DNA of 64,000 nt, taken from Adineta steineri. Taxonomy: Eukaryota; Rotifera; Eurotatoria; Adinetida; Adinetidae. Position numbers and translations under genes: made by a program. The notes under the pieces are model-generated. The model did not search any database, was not told where the DNA came from, and saw only the letters and a list, made by a program, of their open reading frames with translations. This document shows positions 1 through 11,494 of the stretch, in pieces; position 1 is the first letter of the stretch; every line of letters starts with the position of its first letter. The stretch covers positions 62,001-126,000 of the forward strand of contig CAJNOI010000022.1 in assembly GCA_905250115.1 (NCBI GenBank), given 5' to 3'.

Positions 1-50
1 TAAAATAAATCTTTTTTTTCTTCTTTACATATTCAATTTCATTGTTTCAG

Positions 51-322
51 GTGTATCTCGATCAGCAACAATAGTACTTGCTTATTTAATGAAATATCAT
101 CATAATACATTAAAAGAAGCATTTTATTATCTCATTGAAAAACGTCCACAAGTATGGCCAAATGAAGGTTTTCTATTACAATTAATACGATATGAAACTG
201 AATTACTTCGAACACGTGAAATACCGAAAAATAAAGATGAATCAATTGAACAACTTCAAAAAGAAGAAAATCCAATTGAAACATTAGTTGAATTTGAAGA
301 TAAACATAAAAAGGAGTTGTAA
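51..322 (+). CDS. Dual-specificity protein phosphatase, last exon (partial)
   Basis: The exon opens after a clear TTTCAG acceptor at 45-50. It encodes GVSRSAT, the second half of the Cys-x5-Arg phosphatase loop (HCxAGVSRS), then the helix VLAYLMKYHH and a segment ending PNEGFLLQLIRYE, which is typical of the DUSP catalytic C-terminus. The catalytic Cys lies in an upstream exon outside the window. The first codon is split (G|GT). A Lys/Glu-rich tail of about 35 residues follows the catalytic fold, ending with a stop at 320-322. The family removes phosphate from Tyr and Ser/Thr of substrates such as MAP kinases; which subfamily this is cannot be told from one exon. The family call is secure. 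Confidence 0.9.
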
Positions 323-425
323 AACAAAAAATAAGAGAGATTGTTTGAAATTTTCTTATAAAGTAATTCTGAACCCTTTTTTTTATTTGCAAATAAAGAA
401 AGAAAAACAAAATATTTTGAAAGAC

Positions 426-782
426 TTAATTGTCAATAATCTCGTTGTCAGAATCAAGATCTTGTTCTAAACGTAATTCAATCGTATCACTATCGCAAAA
501 ATTAGATGATATATCACATTTCATTAATTCTTCGTCATCTTCTAAAGATATTATTGTAGTAACATTTGGAATACATTTTGGATTGTCTATATTATTTAAA
601 ATTGAATGCATTTGAATTGTTAAAAATGAATTATGTAAATTATTTGTTGTAATATTTATTGAATGACGTTTTTTCCGTTTACCAGAAAGATAATAGCTGA
701 ACATATATCGTGTATTTGAAAGACCAAAAATAAGAATTAATAGAATACCAATGAAAGGTATTGATATACCGATGAAAAACAT
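426..782 (-). CDS. Hypothetical single-pass membrane protein, 118 aa
   Basis: This is an intronless frame converging on the phosphatase, about 100 bp from its stop. Residues 1-20 are strongly hydrophobic (ISIPFIGILLILIFGL) and can act as a signal anchor. They are followed by a basic patch (GKRKKRH) and an acidic C-terminal half rich in Asp/Glu. The topology fits a small membrane protein with its tail in the cytosol. I do not recognise a family. It could also be the last exon of a longer gene, since no supporting promoter or upstream exon is evident. Codon use resembles the neighbouring genes. Confidence 0.45.
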   Translation of the reverse strand: MFFIGISIPFIGILLILIFGLSNTRYMFSYYLSGKRKKRHSINITTNNLHNSFLTIQMHSILNNIDNPKCIPNVTTIISLEDDEELMKCDISSNFCDSDTIELRLEQDLDSDNEIIDN

Positions 783-2534
783 ATTTTGACAGTTGAATTG
801 ATGTGCAAATCAGCAGTCATGGAGAAGAAGAAGAAAAAAAGAAGAAGAAAAAGGAACAAAACGGCTGTACAAAGAGTTATGAATAATCGAGAAAAAGGGC
901 CGCCTCGTTACAAGTAGGTAGATAAATATTATCTTTTTTTTCTCTTTTTTAACAACGTAATAGAGTATATAGATACTTAAATGACTAGTTCGTATATGTC
1001 AGATGAAGAGATGCAAGGTCAATGCTTTGTTAATATATAATAGATGTATTTTATCAATATGTTGAACCAATTCAAGATAATCATCATTTTTAAGATGATA
1101 TAGTTATATTTGATAAGGAAGAATTTAATTGATTGTAAGTTATTCTAATGGTTCTCTCTCTTTTTTTTTTATCAATAGAATTCATTGTTTGAAAAATGAC
1201 AACGAAAATAAATATTATTTCATCAGATTGACAAAATATATAGCTTGATATTTGAATATGATTAATAAATCAGAATGTTTCAATAATATTTTCTTTAATA
1301 TCTATTAATGAAATCATTGCATTGAATATTTTCATTTTATGTTATCAAAACGCATTAATAAATAATTAGTCTTCGTTCTATTTTATACGAATAAAAAAAC
1401 AAACGAATATTTAGTTTCAAAAGTTTGTTTATTTTATGTCTCGTTAATATTTTATTAGAAATATTGAATATTAACCCTTTGAGTCCCGGCGACATGTCCT
1501 GATGGTGTTATTTGACAAAGATGCCTCTAGTATATTCTTTAATTTTTTAGAACATCTTTTTATCATTTATTAAGTGATATTACATCGAATGCAATCCTTC
1601 TTCCTTTTCTTTCCGCTTGCCAGTAACATATATCTATGTTCTGTCTGTTTTTCTTCGCTCCGTATGATGATGATGACGCACATTTTCTTTTACTCTGATA
1701 TATTCCAACAGAATCCCTTTTTTTCCCCATCTTTCAGATAATGCATTTGTTATTTACAAAATACATAATAATACTTCTTCCCCACATATATATCTGATTT
1801 TCGGCTTGAGATAATTAGAAGAGCTTTAACAAAGTATGGACCACAAAGAGCGACTACAGTTGGTAAATCATCTCACTGTTCGACATTTCTCTTCACTTAT
1901 TCCATAAACATTACGATCATAACAGTCTCTAAGGAAATACATCGTCTGCACAATCCGTTATATTCGACATGACACATGACATAGTTGTTCTATTTGCAAT
2001 GCACTTTTATATATTTGTTAATTGCTTCAATGACTACCATATAAAAATGAACTACTAATAATCTTTGACACAAAAATATCATATTTTAGAGTTTCTCATA
2101 AAAAATTCATAATTTTTCAAAAAAACTCTAGGACTCAAAACATCAGCAAATGATATTTTCAATGATTGTATAAATAACTTGAATCTTGTCCAGACGAGTT
2201 TTAAACATATTCATTAAAGTCTATAGAATTTTTTTTATTATATGAAATATCATGAAGCATTAAAATGACATAAAATAAATTTTTTTATAATGTATCTCTT
2301 CACACATCATTATTTTCACTCTCAATATGATAAATAGTAACACGTTCTTCACTTTTAACATTCAAAGAATACATAATTGAATAATATATTGATTTATTCA
2401 GAAGAAGAAGAAGAAGACATTGCATGAGTACAAGACAAAAAAAGCTGCTTATTATGAAGATTAAGTTAAATATATATATATATATGGATACGTTAAACGT
2501 AAAAGGTATCATATTCACACAAAAAGGTCTTTAT
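783..2534. other. Intergenic, no gene seen
   Basis: This is AT-rich sequence between the small membrane protein and the polycystin gene. It includes a GAA/AAG-rich tract near 820-865 and a TTAACCCTTTGAGTCC motif at 1471 that looks like one end of the piggyBac-like MITEs found elsewhere in this window. No convincing coding frame was seen. Confidence 0.6.
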
Positions 2535-5500
2535 TTAATATTTTGAAGCACTATCATGTGTTGGACTAACACGGCGTGATGCTGATTTACCAGATTGACT
2601 TCTACTTTCACCTCCTGGTGCACCTGGTGCAGTTGTTGTTGATCCAAGTAAACTTTGAATTGGTGTTTGACGATCATTATTATTTTCTTCGAGTTCATCA
2701 CGAATCATTTTTTCTAAACGTTCTTGTTTCATTTCTTTGGTCATTTCATTATCCTAAACGAAATAAGAAAAGTTTTACTATAGAAATTCATTTTTAAATT
2801 TACATCTGAAATATTATTAAGAATTTTTGTTAATGCTTCACGACGTTTCATTTTTCCTTTTTCTAACGTTTCTAATTTTGTTAAAACACCATCAATCTAA
2901 ATTTCAAAGAAAAAAATTTTTTTAATTATTATAAAAATACAAAATCGTTACTCGTGAAACAATATTTCCAATTGAATATTCCATACGATCAATACGTCGT
3001 ACTAATATTGCAAATTCATCATAGGTTATACGATTAGCATGGTCGGTTTCACCCGATGCTCCTCCTCCTCCTATTGTTGTTGTTGGTGGTGGTGATGCTG
3101 AAGCACCATTTGCTTTTCTAAATTAAATTTTTGTCTTATAAATAATCAATTAAATTAGAAAAAGAAAATTTCTATACGGATTTCCTTGTGAATCATTTAA
3201 ATCTTGAATATCCATATCTAAATTATTTTCTTGCGCAGCTAAATCAGCTTTAAAACGACGTTGTTCAGCATCACGAAGTACACGATCACCATCAGTATCA
3301 TAACGTGCAAAAACATTTTCAATTTCAACATCAGTATAACCACGAGCTTTTAAATCACGACGCCATTCATCGAACTAAAATTAAATTATTTCTATACAAA
3401 AACAAAAACAATATTCTAATACTTACTTCAATTACACCATCTTGATTTACATCAGCACTTTTTAATGCATTTTGAATTTCAATAACACGCTAAAAATAAA
3501 TAAATATGAATAAATATTATAATATTAAAAATGAAGTTCCTTACATCTCGTTTAATATTTAATCGATCAAGTACTTTATCATATGATTTCTTGAAATAGT
3601 CACCTAATTCAATTTCAGATTTTTGGTTTGTCATATCATTTTTAACTTCCGAATATGTATCATTAATAATAGCCAAAAACATGTTTAATAAAACAAAGAA
3701 TACGAAAAATACATATGTTAAAAAGAAGATTGGACCAAGAATACGATGAGCATCCAAAATAGCTAAAATACAAAGAATAATTAATTAATTATTTAATTCT
3801 CTTTTTCTTTTTTTCTTACCATCAAAATCAAAATCACCCAATATAATACGAAATAACGAAAAACTAAAAGATAAAATAAGATTAATTCAACAAAAAAAAA
3901 CAATTTCAGACTTACATCGAAAGTGCAAATGTTTTATAATCTTCTATTAATGAACCAAATAATAAATAACCCAATTGTGCATATGCCAAAAAGACAATCA
4001 TGAACATAACGGTAAAACCGAAAACATCTTTTGCACAACGTGATAATGTTGTTGATAATTGTGTCATCGTTTTATTGAATGATACATATTTGAATATCTA
4101 AATAACGTAACAAAAATTATTTTGAAAATAAGCAGTGTTTATTTAGCGGGTGGGCTAACTGGGCGGCGCCCACACAGAACTTTCATTTCGCCCACTCGAA
4201 AAAGGCAAGCACAAGTTCAAAAAGAATTTCTTTGTAATATCTTACTTTAATCCATGCAAGAAAAACAGCAAATGCAACAATATTATTGAATTGAATTTGC
4301 CAATATGTAAGAAATTCAAAATCAGCATAACTATTTTGGTTGGCCAATAATTGATCAAGAATTTGTCCAACTTTATATTGACGATAGATATTAAATATAA
4401 TACAAATGTATGAAATTAAGATAATAACTACATCAAGAACATTCCACATAACTTTGAAATATTGTAATCGATAATGTCTAATCTAAATAAATAGAATTTG
4501 TCTTTTTTGTTTCTCTATTAAAAAACAATTTACTTCAATAACTTCTTCAACTGTGTAATAAAGTGTAAAAATAACAAAAATTATTTCACATGCTAAAACA
4601 AAATAATCCATTGATGATACATACTAAAATAGAAGAAAACATTTCTTTTTCTTTTGTTTTTTTTTTTTAAAATAAAAAACTTACACGAATTAATTTAACT
4701 GTTGAAAATGTTTTTGATGCGATTGCTCCACCTGATGCTGGAAATTCAACTGTTAATTTAATTTGACAAAATAAATTAATATTTGCATTATAAACTGTAA
4801 AATCCAAAAATACGACACGTGTACCACGATCAAGCCATAAATTCTGTTCTAAATCATTAACTTCAGCTGTTGCATCCATATAATTTGTTGTTAAATCTTG
4901 TACATAACCTCCACCACCATAAGAAGAAACTAAACCACTTGATGATCGACCTTGTAATTGACTTGAAGTTTGATAATGCCATCTAAATTAATTTTTCAAA
5001 AGATAAAAAATTCAATAGAAATCAAATAGAAAAATCTTACGCCGTTGGTGTTATTGTAGTATTCATTGTTGGAAAAGCATTTCGATCTTCTTTACCACTA
5101 CTATATGCTCCATAACAATCAGGAATGATTGTTTGAAATTTTTTATGAACCGTACATGAATGATTTGTAACCTTAACAAAATAAAAAAAAGATTTTAATT
5201 TAAACAAAAAACAAAATTGTTTACTTTAAGTTGCCGAAGACGTGGTAAACCAAGAATTTTATTTTCAAACAGAACATAACCATATTGACTTAATGTTAAA
5301 TTCTCTCCATTGTACCATGTTTGATCAAATAAACCATTGAGAACCGGTCCAGATAAAACCTAAAAAATTCGAATTTATATTTAAAATAAATAAGATAAAA
5401 TTAATCTTACAGCCCAGAAATCATCAAAAACTGCAATATCATCATATGTTGGTTGAGAACCAGCACCAGCAACAGGTGTTTCAGTTAGAACTGTACGTAA

Positions 5501-6027
5501 AACCGATGTAAAATAATATGTTTTTGTTGATGTCATGCCAAATGTTACTTAAATTAATAAAAAAAAGTAATATGAATAAAAGCTTTCAAAAAAAAAAGCA
5601 ATTTTTTTAATTTAAAAAGAAAAAAAATCAAATTTTCTTACTGATGCATAAGATAGTAATAAAAACTAAATAGAGAATAAGTTCTCGTATTGTTGTTTTT
5701 ACATATAAATCTTTATTCTTTCGAAGATCTTTTTCTGTTTGTCGTGTTGCCCAAAGTGCTAAATATCAGAAAATCATAGATCAATATGAAATAGATACAT
5801 AAATACATACAACGAATGCCACGAAGAATAGTTCGACCAAAGCTTTTTTGTGTAACTGGTTCATGACGATGAGGTTCTGGATGAGAACGATTTCTCTTTG
5901 CATCATCCGGTTTAACAATAAAAATATTTGAACCCATTGGACTTGGTGCAACACTATTTCGATTTGAATCTTCATCAAATGCCGGATTGGCATATGATGT
6001 AGGTATTTTATCGCTTTTGGTGCTCAT
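2535..6027 (-). CDS. PKD2: Polycystin-2-like (TRPP) cation channel, 16 exons
   Basis: Exons on the minus strand: 6027-5811, 5758-5642, 5547-5411, 5359-5225, 5171-5041, 4982-4685, 4623-4534, 4482-4246, 4097-3916, 3863-3820, 3762-3545, 3489-3427, 3374-3178, 3117-2952, 2896-2804, 2753-2535. All junctions are GT-AG and in phase, giving about 847 residues. In order: cytosolic N-terminus, first TM ([13 protein letters not shown]), large extracellular polycystin domain, the remaining TMs, and a pore region reading [11 protein letters not shown] followed by [20 protein letters not shown], the hallmark of polycystin-2. Two EF-hand-like loops follow ([12 protein letters not shown] and [10 protein letters not shown]), then a coiled-coil stretch. 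The family forms Ca2+-permeable channels in cilia and ER, alone or with polycystin-1. I chose ATG 6027 (MSTKSDKIP); an in-frame ATG exists at 6081. Length is near the vertebrate protein (about 970), slightly shorter at both ends. Confidence 0.93.
4131..4204 (+). repeat. GC-rich palindrome repeat in PKD2-like intron 8 (copy 1)
   Basis: The motif runs AGCAGTGTTTATTTAG, then GGGTGGG, then CGGCGCCCAC, then a TTTCATTTC block. It matches, in inverse orientation, 29129-29194 in an SNRNP200 intron, apart from a roughly 9-base insert (ctaactggg). GGGCGGCGCCC is a strong palindrome in an otherwise AT-rich intron. The CAGTG start suggests a hAT-type terminus, but no second end was found. Confidence 0.65.
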
Positions 6028-8929
6028 ATTACTGCGCAATCTGTAAGACTTTCTAAAATGATATTTGAATAAACAAAACAAAAAAAGGTTTTTTTTCTTA
6101 CAACTACTTACTTCTCGATTTCTTTTTGTGCTGACGTCTACTACCTATCTCCTCTGAGAAATGTAGTTGCTTATATAGTTAAATTATATTTCTTTTGTTT
6201 TCTCATTTTCTCTCTCTCTCTCTCTTTTGTTATTTTTCATCTACAAGTGTCCTTTAATCAAAGAGAAAGTAGTGACAAGAGAATACATTAAAAAAATAAA
6301 ATGTTTTCCTTAAGATTGTAAATGAGTTTTCTTTTTTCAACAAAATAACACTTCTCGGACACAATTGCTGACGTCGATATATTTAAATAAAAAGGAACTG
6401 CGTCGATGGGAAAAAAATATTACTTAACAATTCCTTAGTGTATCGCTGTAAAAAAATATTTGCCATTAGGTAGAAACAATATATATATATGAACTTACTA
6501 ATAAAATGAGAGACAGTCGTTCATAATGAAATGCATTTTAAGACAAGAGAAAAAAAAAGAAATTTTACTTTTTTAAATTATCATATTTTATGCTAAAATT
6601 TGATTGGATTTTATATACGATAACAAAAAAACAACAGTAAAAAAAAGGTGAAACAAATAATTAATATTTTTTTTTCTTAAAAACACTTGACGATCTATGG
6701 GAATATATTCCTCAAAAATGTAACTGTCGGAAACAACACGACTAATAGAAAATTATTATTTTCATAAATCAACATACAAGACAAAGTTTAAAACAATATT
6801 TTTGCAATGAAAAATCAGACACTACGAACAATTATATATCTTGGCATACAAATGACCAGTAGAAAAGGAATCTAATATAACATTCGAAATTCTCATGACG
6901 ATTATAAGAGCATGACTTCGGCCATGATTTTTATATACAAGTTTTTCAACAAATGAAATCTCTCTGAGTTTTTGAACATGTAAAACACAATACAAATAAA
7001 TGGCACATTATAGGAGAATTGATTGAAATGATAGCATATGAAACGCTTTCTTTTTCCGTTAGTTTCATTGGTTGCACATCTATGCTGAATTTTTGATGAA
7101 CTTCATTATGTTTATCTTTGGAACGTAAAAACATGATTTAATTTATATTCAAGAAAACCATTGTTTAAATTATATTTTGTGAATATTCCGAGAAAGTTGT
7201 CTGTTGTCGGACAATACTAATATGAATTCTGTCTTATTCAAATGAAATAGCGGGGTTTGTTACAATGAAAGCTTCATAAGACAATAAAAAAACAGTAGAA
7301 TTATAATCGAACAAAAATATCTCGACAGGACATACATTATATTTTTAACTCAATTGAAAAAGTATAAGAGGCTATTATAAATTGGTTTGAATTGCAAAAA
7401 AAAACACCGTTATTGTTAGTTGTACTATTTGATAAAAAAAAACAATAAATTAGTTAATTTAATTCATATGTGTCTAGTTGCATAAAAAATGTAAAACTAT
7501 CACATATCATTCAGCCAGTATCAGACAGATTATTTAGCTGTTGAAAAATAGGATAATACCTTTAAAAGGTGAAGAGAGATTATACTTTCTTTATAACAAC
7601 ACATACTGAATAATAATATCATCTGACATTAATTAATTATTCTTTGATTTTGGCAAAATTATTCAATAGATATAAAAAAGTTTCATAATTAGTAAAGAAT
7701 TTATTGATTTAAAAATAGATTTTGATTTTACCATGACATTTAATCGATCATATTTATATTCATGTCATTTGAATTATATGGGTTGAAGAATTATATGCAC
7801 TCCTATAAAAAAATTATAGTCTCTTATGATAACTATGAGTGTTTAGTAGATGAATATATTGTATATAAGGATTTAATTTATGTTTTTTTTTCTTTGGTTG
7901 TAGAAAAAAAACCAATAACCTTGGCATATTTTGAAAGAAGAATAAAGATTAATACTTTTTTTCATTGGCAAATAGACAGAGAAGGGAATCTTGATGAAAT
8001 TTAATCCATGCAACGTCAATGAAACGAATGATGTGCTTGATTGCAAGCATGTATGCATTCTTGTCATTGTTAATTTATTTTGTCTTTCAACTTTATCTTT
8101 CGAGTACAAAATAGGTTGTCTTTTTTATTATTTATCGATTGATGACAAAGGAAAAAAGGAGCGAGAGAGAGAGAGGATTTTTCGACTTTTTTTCCTCTGC
8201 TTCTTTCATTTTCTTCTTTTTTTTTGCAAAGTTGTCTATTTGCTTTGTATATGTGTGCGTTCGATATACATTCAACTAATACTACAGTCGTTTGTGGTAA
8301 TATTTTATGTTTCCTGTAAGATCGAAGGACATTTTTTTCGTTGTACTTTTTTGCATATTCATTTTGCAATACACAGGTCATAAAAGATCATTTTCATTAT
8401 CTATAATGTTGCAACCTCTTGAATAAAAAAAAACCTTTATCAATAAACCTATATTACATACGAAATCGAATCAAGGTAAGTGACTGGAAATAATAAAATT
8501 TTTGAAAATTCAAAAATGATACAGGAAAAAAATAAGATGACTGAACTTATGATACATATATGTTGTTGTTTGACATCGTAAATTCTAAGATAAACATATA
8601 ATGTTGAGCATAGTGATAAAAGACAAAAATGTAATTGAACATGATGCAATCATTATTATAAAAATGTATGCATAATGTTGACTATCTATATCATTCTTTC
8701 TTATTTCCATTAAAATAAGATGATCGTAAGTAAAAAACTAATAAGAGAAGAAAAAAACGCAACAAGTGGCATTAACTTGTTCTTTATGATGAGAATCAAA
8801 ATAAGAAAAGGTATAGTAATCTTTGATTTTACATTCGACAATAAAAAACAGATAGTGCAATATTGATGACATTCATATCTTTTTCTTTTTTTTCGTATTT
8901 TTGATTAAAATAATCATATATTGAACACG
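6028..8929. other. Intergenic between divergent PKD2-like and innexin genes
   Basis: About 2.9 kb of AT-rich sequence between two genes transcribed away from each other, so it should hold both promoters. It contains a CT repeat near 6216-6226 and many A/T homopolymers. Short open frames at 7762-8383 have low-complexity translations and no family resemblance. No gene is supported. Confidence 0.6.
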
Positions 8930-10399
8930 ATGGATATATTGGGTATTGCGACGAAATTAAATGCTGGAAAACATCATTCCGTTAAAAATGATGATGTATT
9001 TATTGATCGACTTAATCATAAATATACAGTAACAATCATCTTAGTATTTGCAGCTATTATTACAACTCAACAATATTTTGGTTCACCTATTACATGTTGG
9101 GTAAAATATTTTAATCGATTTAAACTAATTATTTATTAAATTTCTTTTTTTTCTCTAGGTACCTGCTCAATTTACAGGTGGTTATGAAAAGTATGCAAAT
9201 GATATATGTTGGATAATGAATACATATTATGTTCCGATGGAGAATGATATTCCACATGTTGAAACAACACGATATGAACGTAAAAATTTATTTTAAAGAA
9301 TTTTTCATAATTTTTTTTAATTCTATTATTAGGTATGTTAAAATATTATCAATGGTCACCATTTATTCTTTTATTTATGGCTTTATGTTTTTATTTTCCG
9401 CGTATGCTATGGAGATCATTAAATAATAAATCAGGTTTAGATATCGAAAAATTAGTTGAAGCAGCTTTAAAACAAGAACAAGAAATTGAAGAACGAGAAA
9501 AAACTGTTGATTATATTTCAAATTCCATACGTGTTTATATTGAAAATCGTTATACTTCACCAGCACAATCTCCAAGAAGCAGTTTTCAAAAATTTTGTTA
9601 TAATCTAACATTTTGGCGTCATCGTCATTTAAGTTCATATATAGTTGTATTATTTACATTTGTTAAATTTTTATTCCTTATTAATTCATTAATACAAATA
9701 TTTCTTTTAAATACATTCTTGGGTAATGATTATCATTTATTTGGTTTTGAAGTCATAAATAAATTTGTTCGTGGACTTGATTGGGGTGAATCAAAACGAT
9801 TTCCACGTGTTACTTTATGTGATTTTCATATACGTGAAATTGGTATTATACATCGTTATACAGTTCAATGTGTATTACCAATTAATTTATTTAATGAAAA
9901 AATTTTTCTTATCTTATGGTTTTGGATTTTAATCTTAGCAGCCTTTAATATAGGTGATTTTTTCTCATGGTTATTACGTATTATACGTGTTGATAGTCGT
10001 TCAGATTACGTACAAAGAAAATTAGCTATGAATCGTGCAATGAAAAATGATCCAAATGATGAATATTTTAAATCCGATCAAGAGAAATTAGAAGACAAAC
10101 TTTGTAGCAAAGCATTTGTTCGTGATTATTTACAAGAAGATGGTTGTTTTGCTCTTCGTCTTCTTGCACGTAATGGTCAAGATATTATTGTTGGAGAAAT
10201 AATTGATAAATTATATAAACAATTTCGTCCAATCTATGAACGTGATCATCAAAATTCTGATCAAACAATAATGATACATAAATCTAATTCTTATCATAAA
10301 TCTTCAACACCGATTATTATACCACGAACACAACAATTTGAACCATTAAATAATGATAATAATGAATACCGACGTTTAGTCCCACAAACAACAACGTGA
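8930..10399 (+). CDS. Innexin (gap-junction protein), 3 exons
   Basis: Exons 8930-9100, 9159-9279 and 9333-10399, all GT-AG and in phase, giving 452 residues. It shows the innexin plan: short N-terminus, TM1 (TVTIILVFAAIITTQQ), and a first extracellular loop with its two cysteines (ITCWVP and DICWI). The signature YYQW follows at the start of TM2 (KYYQWSPFILLFMALC). The second extracellular loop carries VTLCDFH and VQCVLP, the second Cys pair, followed by TM4 and a long cytosolic tail. Innexins form intercellular channels and hemichannels in protostomes. The length is ordinary for the family. This gene is a main reason for placing the organism among invertebrates. Which paralogue it is cannot be told. 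Confidence 0.95.
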
Positions 10400-11494
10400 T
10401 GACTATAGGAATCTCTCTTTTCTTTCTTATTTCTTATACGTTACATGTGATATGATATTTTATGTTTATTATAGATCAGTTTAAAAATGAATGAATTGAA
10501 AAATGACTTTTATCTATACGAAAATTTCATTGATAAGAACTTGAAAAAAAACATTCTATCAAAGTTTTACATGTCGATTAACCTTCTACTATCAGAGTGA
10601 TATTAAAAAACTAAGAATCGATAATTCACATTACTCTTAATAGTTTTTACTATTATAAAAACATATACCTGATTGAATGAAGTACTTACTATGTAGATCG
10701 TTGAAAAAAAGATAAAAATTTAATTTATAATCAATTTGTTCTTAAGTAAAGTTAATCTTTTATAATCAATAAAACAGAGTAAATACTCAAATAGAAACCT
10801 ATTTAAAAAGGTTTGGTTACATTTTACCTTTGCTCCTAATGGCGTTATTAATACAATCATAAATAGATCATCTTTATATATATATATATATATGAAACAG
10901 CAAGGAAATATAACAGATATACATATATACGGTATTCTCATTTCATTTAAATAAAAAGAAGAAAAAAAACACACACAAATGCAAACATAGATAACTCAAA
11001 TATTTTCTCTCATAGTACTTCTATACATCGACTAAGATGTATATTCGTGACTATATTAAAAAAAAGAACACCACTGTCCCCTCAAAAGAATATATATAAA
11101 TCATTCACAATAAAGAAGAAGAAAAAAAAACAAATGACCAGAACATACAACAATTAGAATATGAAATACAGTTCGTACTTTATTCACCTAGAATAGAAAC
11201 AGAGAAAAGGAGAGGGAGATAAAGGAAATAAATATACAAATTTCGTCATTTCCAAAACAACAAATAAAACAAAACAAACAACAAAGAAAAATAATACATA
11301 AGATATTGTGCTACAAAAGTCACGACAGAAAAACATCAATCACAAACGAAAGACTTGCGCTTGGCTGTTCATTTATATTCATTCTTATTTTGATTATTCA
11401 TGTAATTTTTTTTTTTTGCTTTCAATACTGTTCAAAATGAAAGGAACTCATTGAAATAAAAATGACTAGGTTTGTTTTTTTTTCTCTTCTTATT
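10400..11494. other. Intergenic between convergent innexin and zinc-finger genes
   Basis: This holds the 3' flanks of both genes. It is AT-rich, with a TA dinucleotide run near 10876-10893 and A-rich stretches. No gene is seen. Confidence 0.6.

Noticed and set aside
1471-2145. TTAACCCTTTGAGTCC and CTCTAGGACTCAAAAC as ends of one piggyBac-like element
   Set aside because: The two motifs are in the same orientation, not inverted, and the second lacks TTAA, so only a lone end is supported.
7762-8649. Overlapping frames of 60-130 codons on both strands
   Set aside because: Phe/Cys/Tyr-rich translations from AT-rich and GA/CT-repeat DNA, no domain, start context or splice support.
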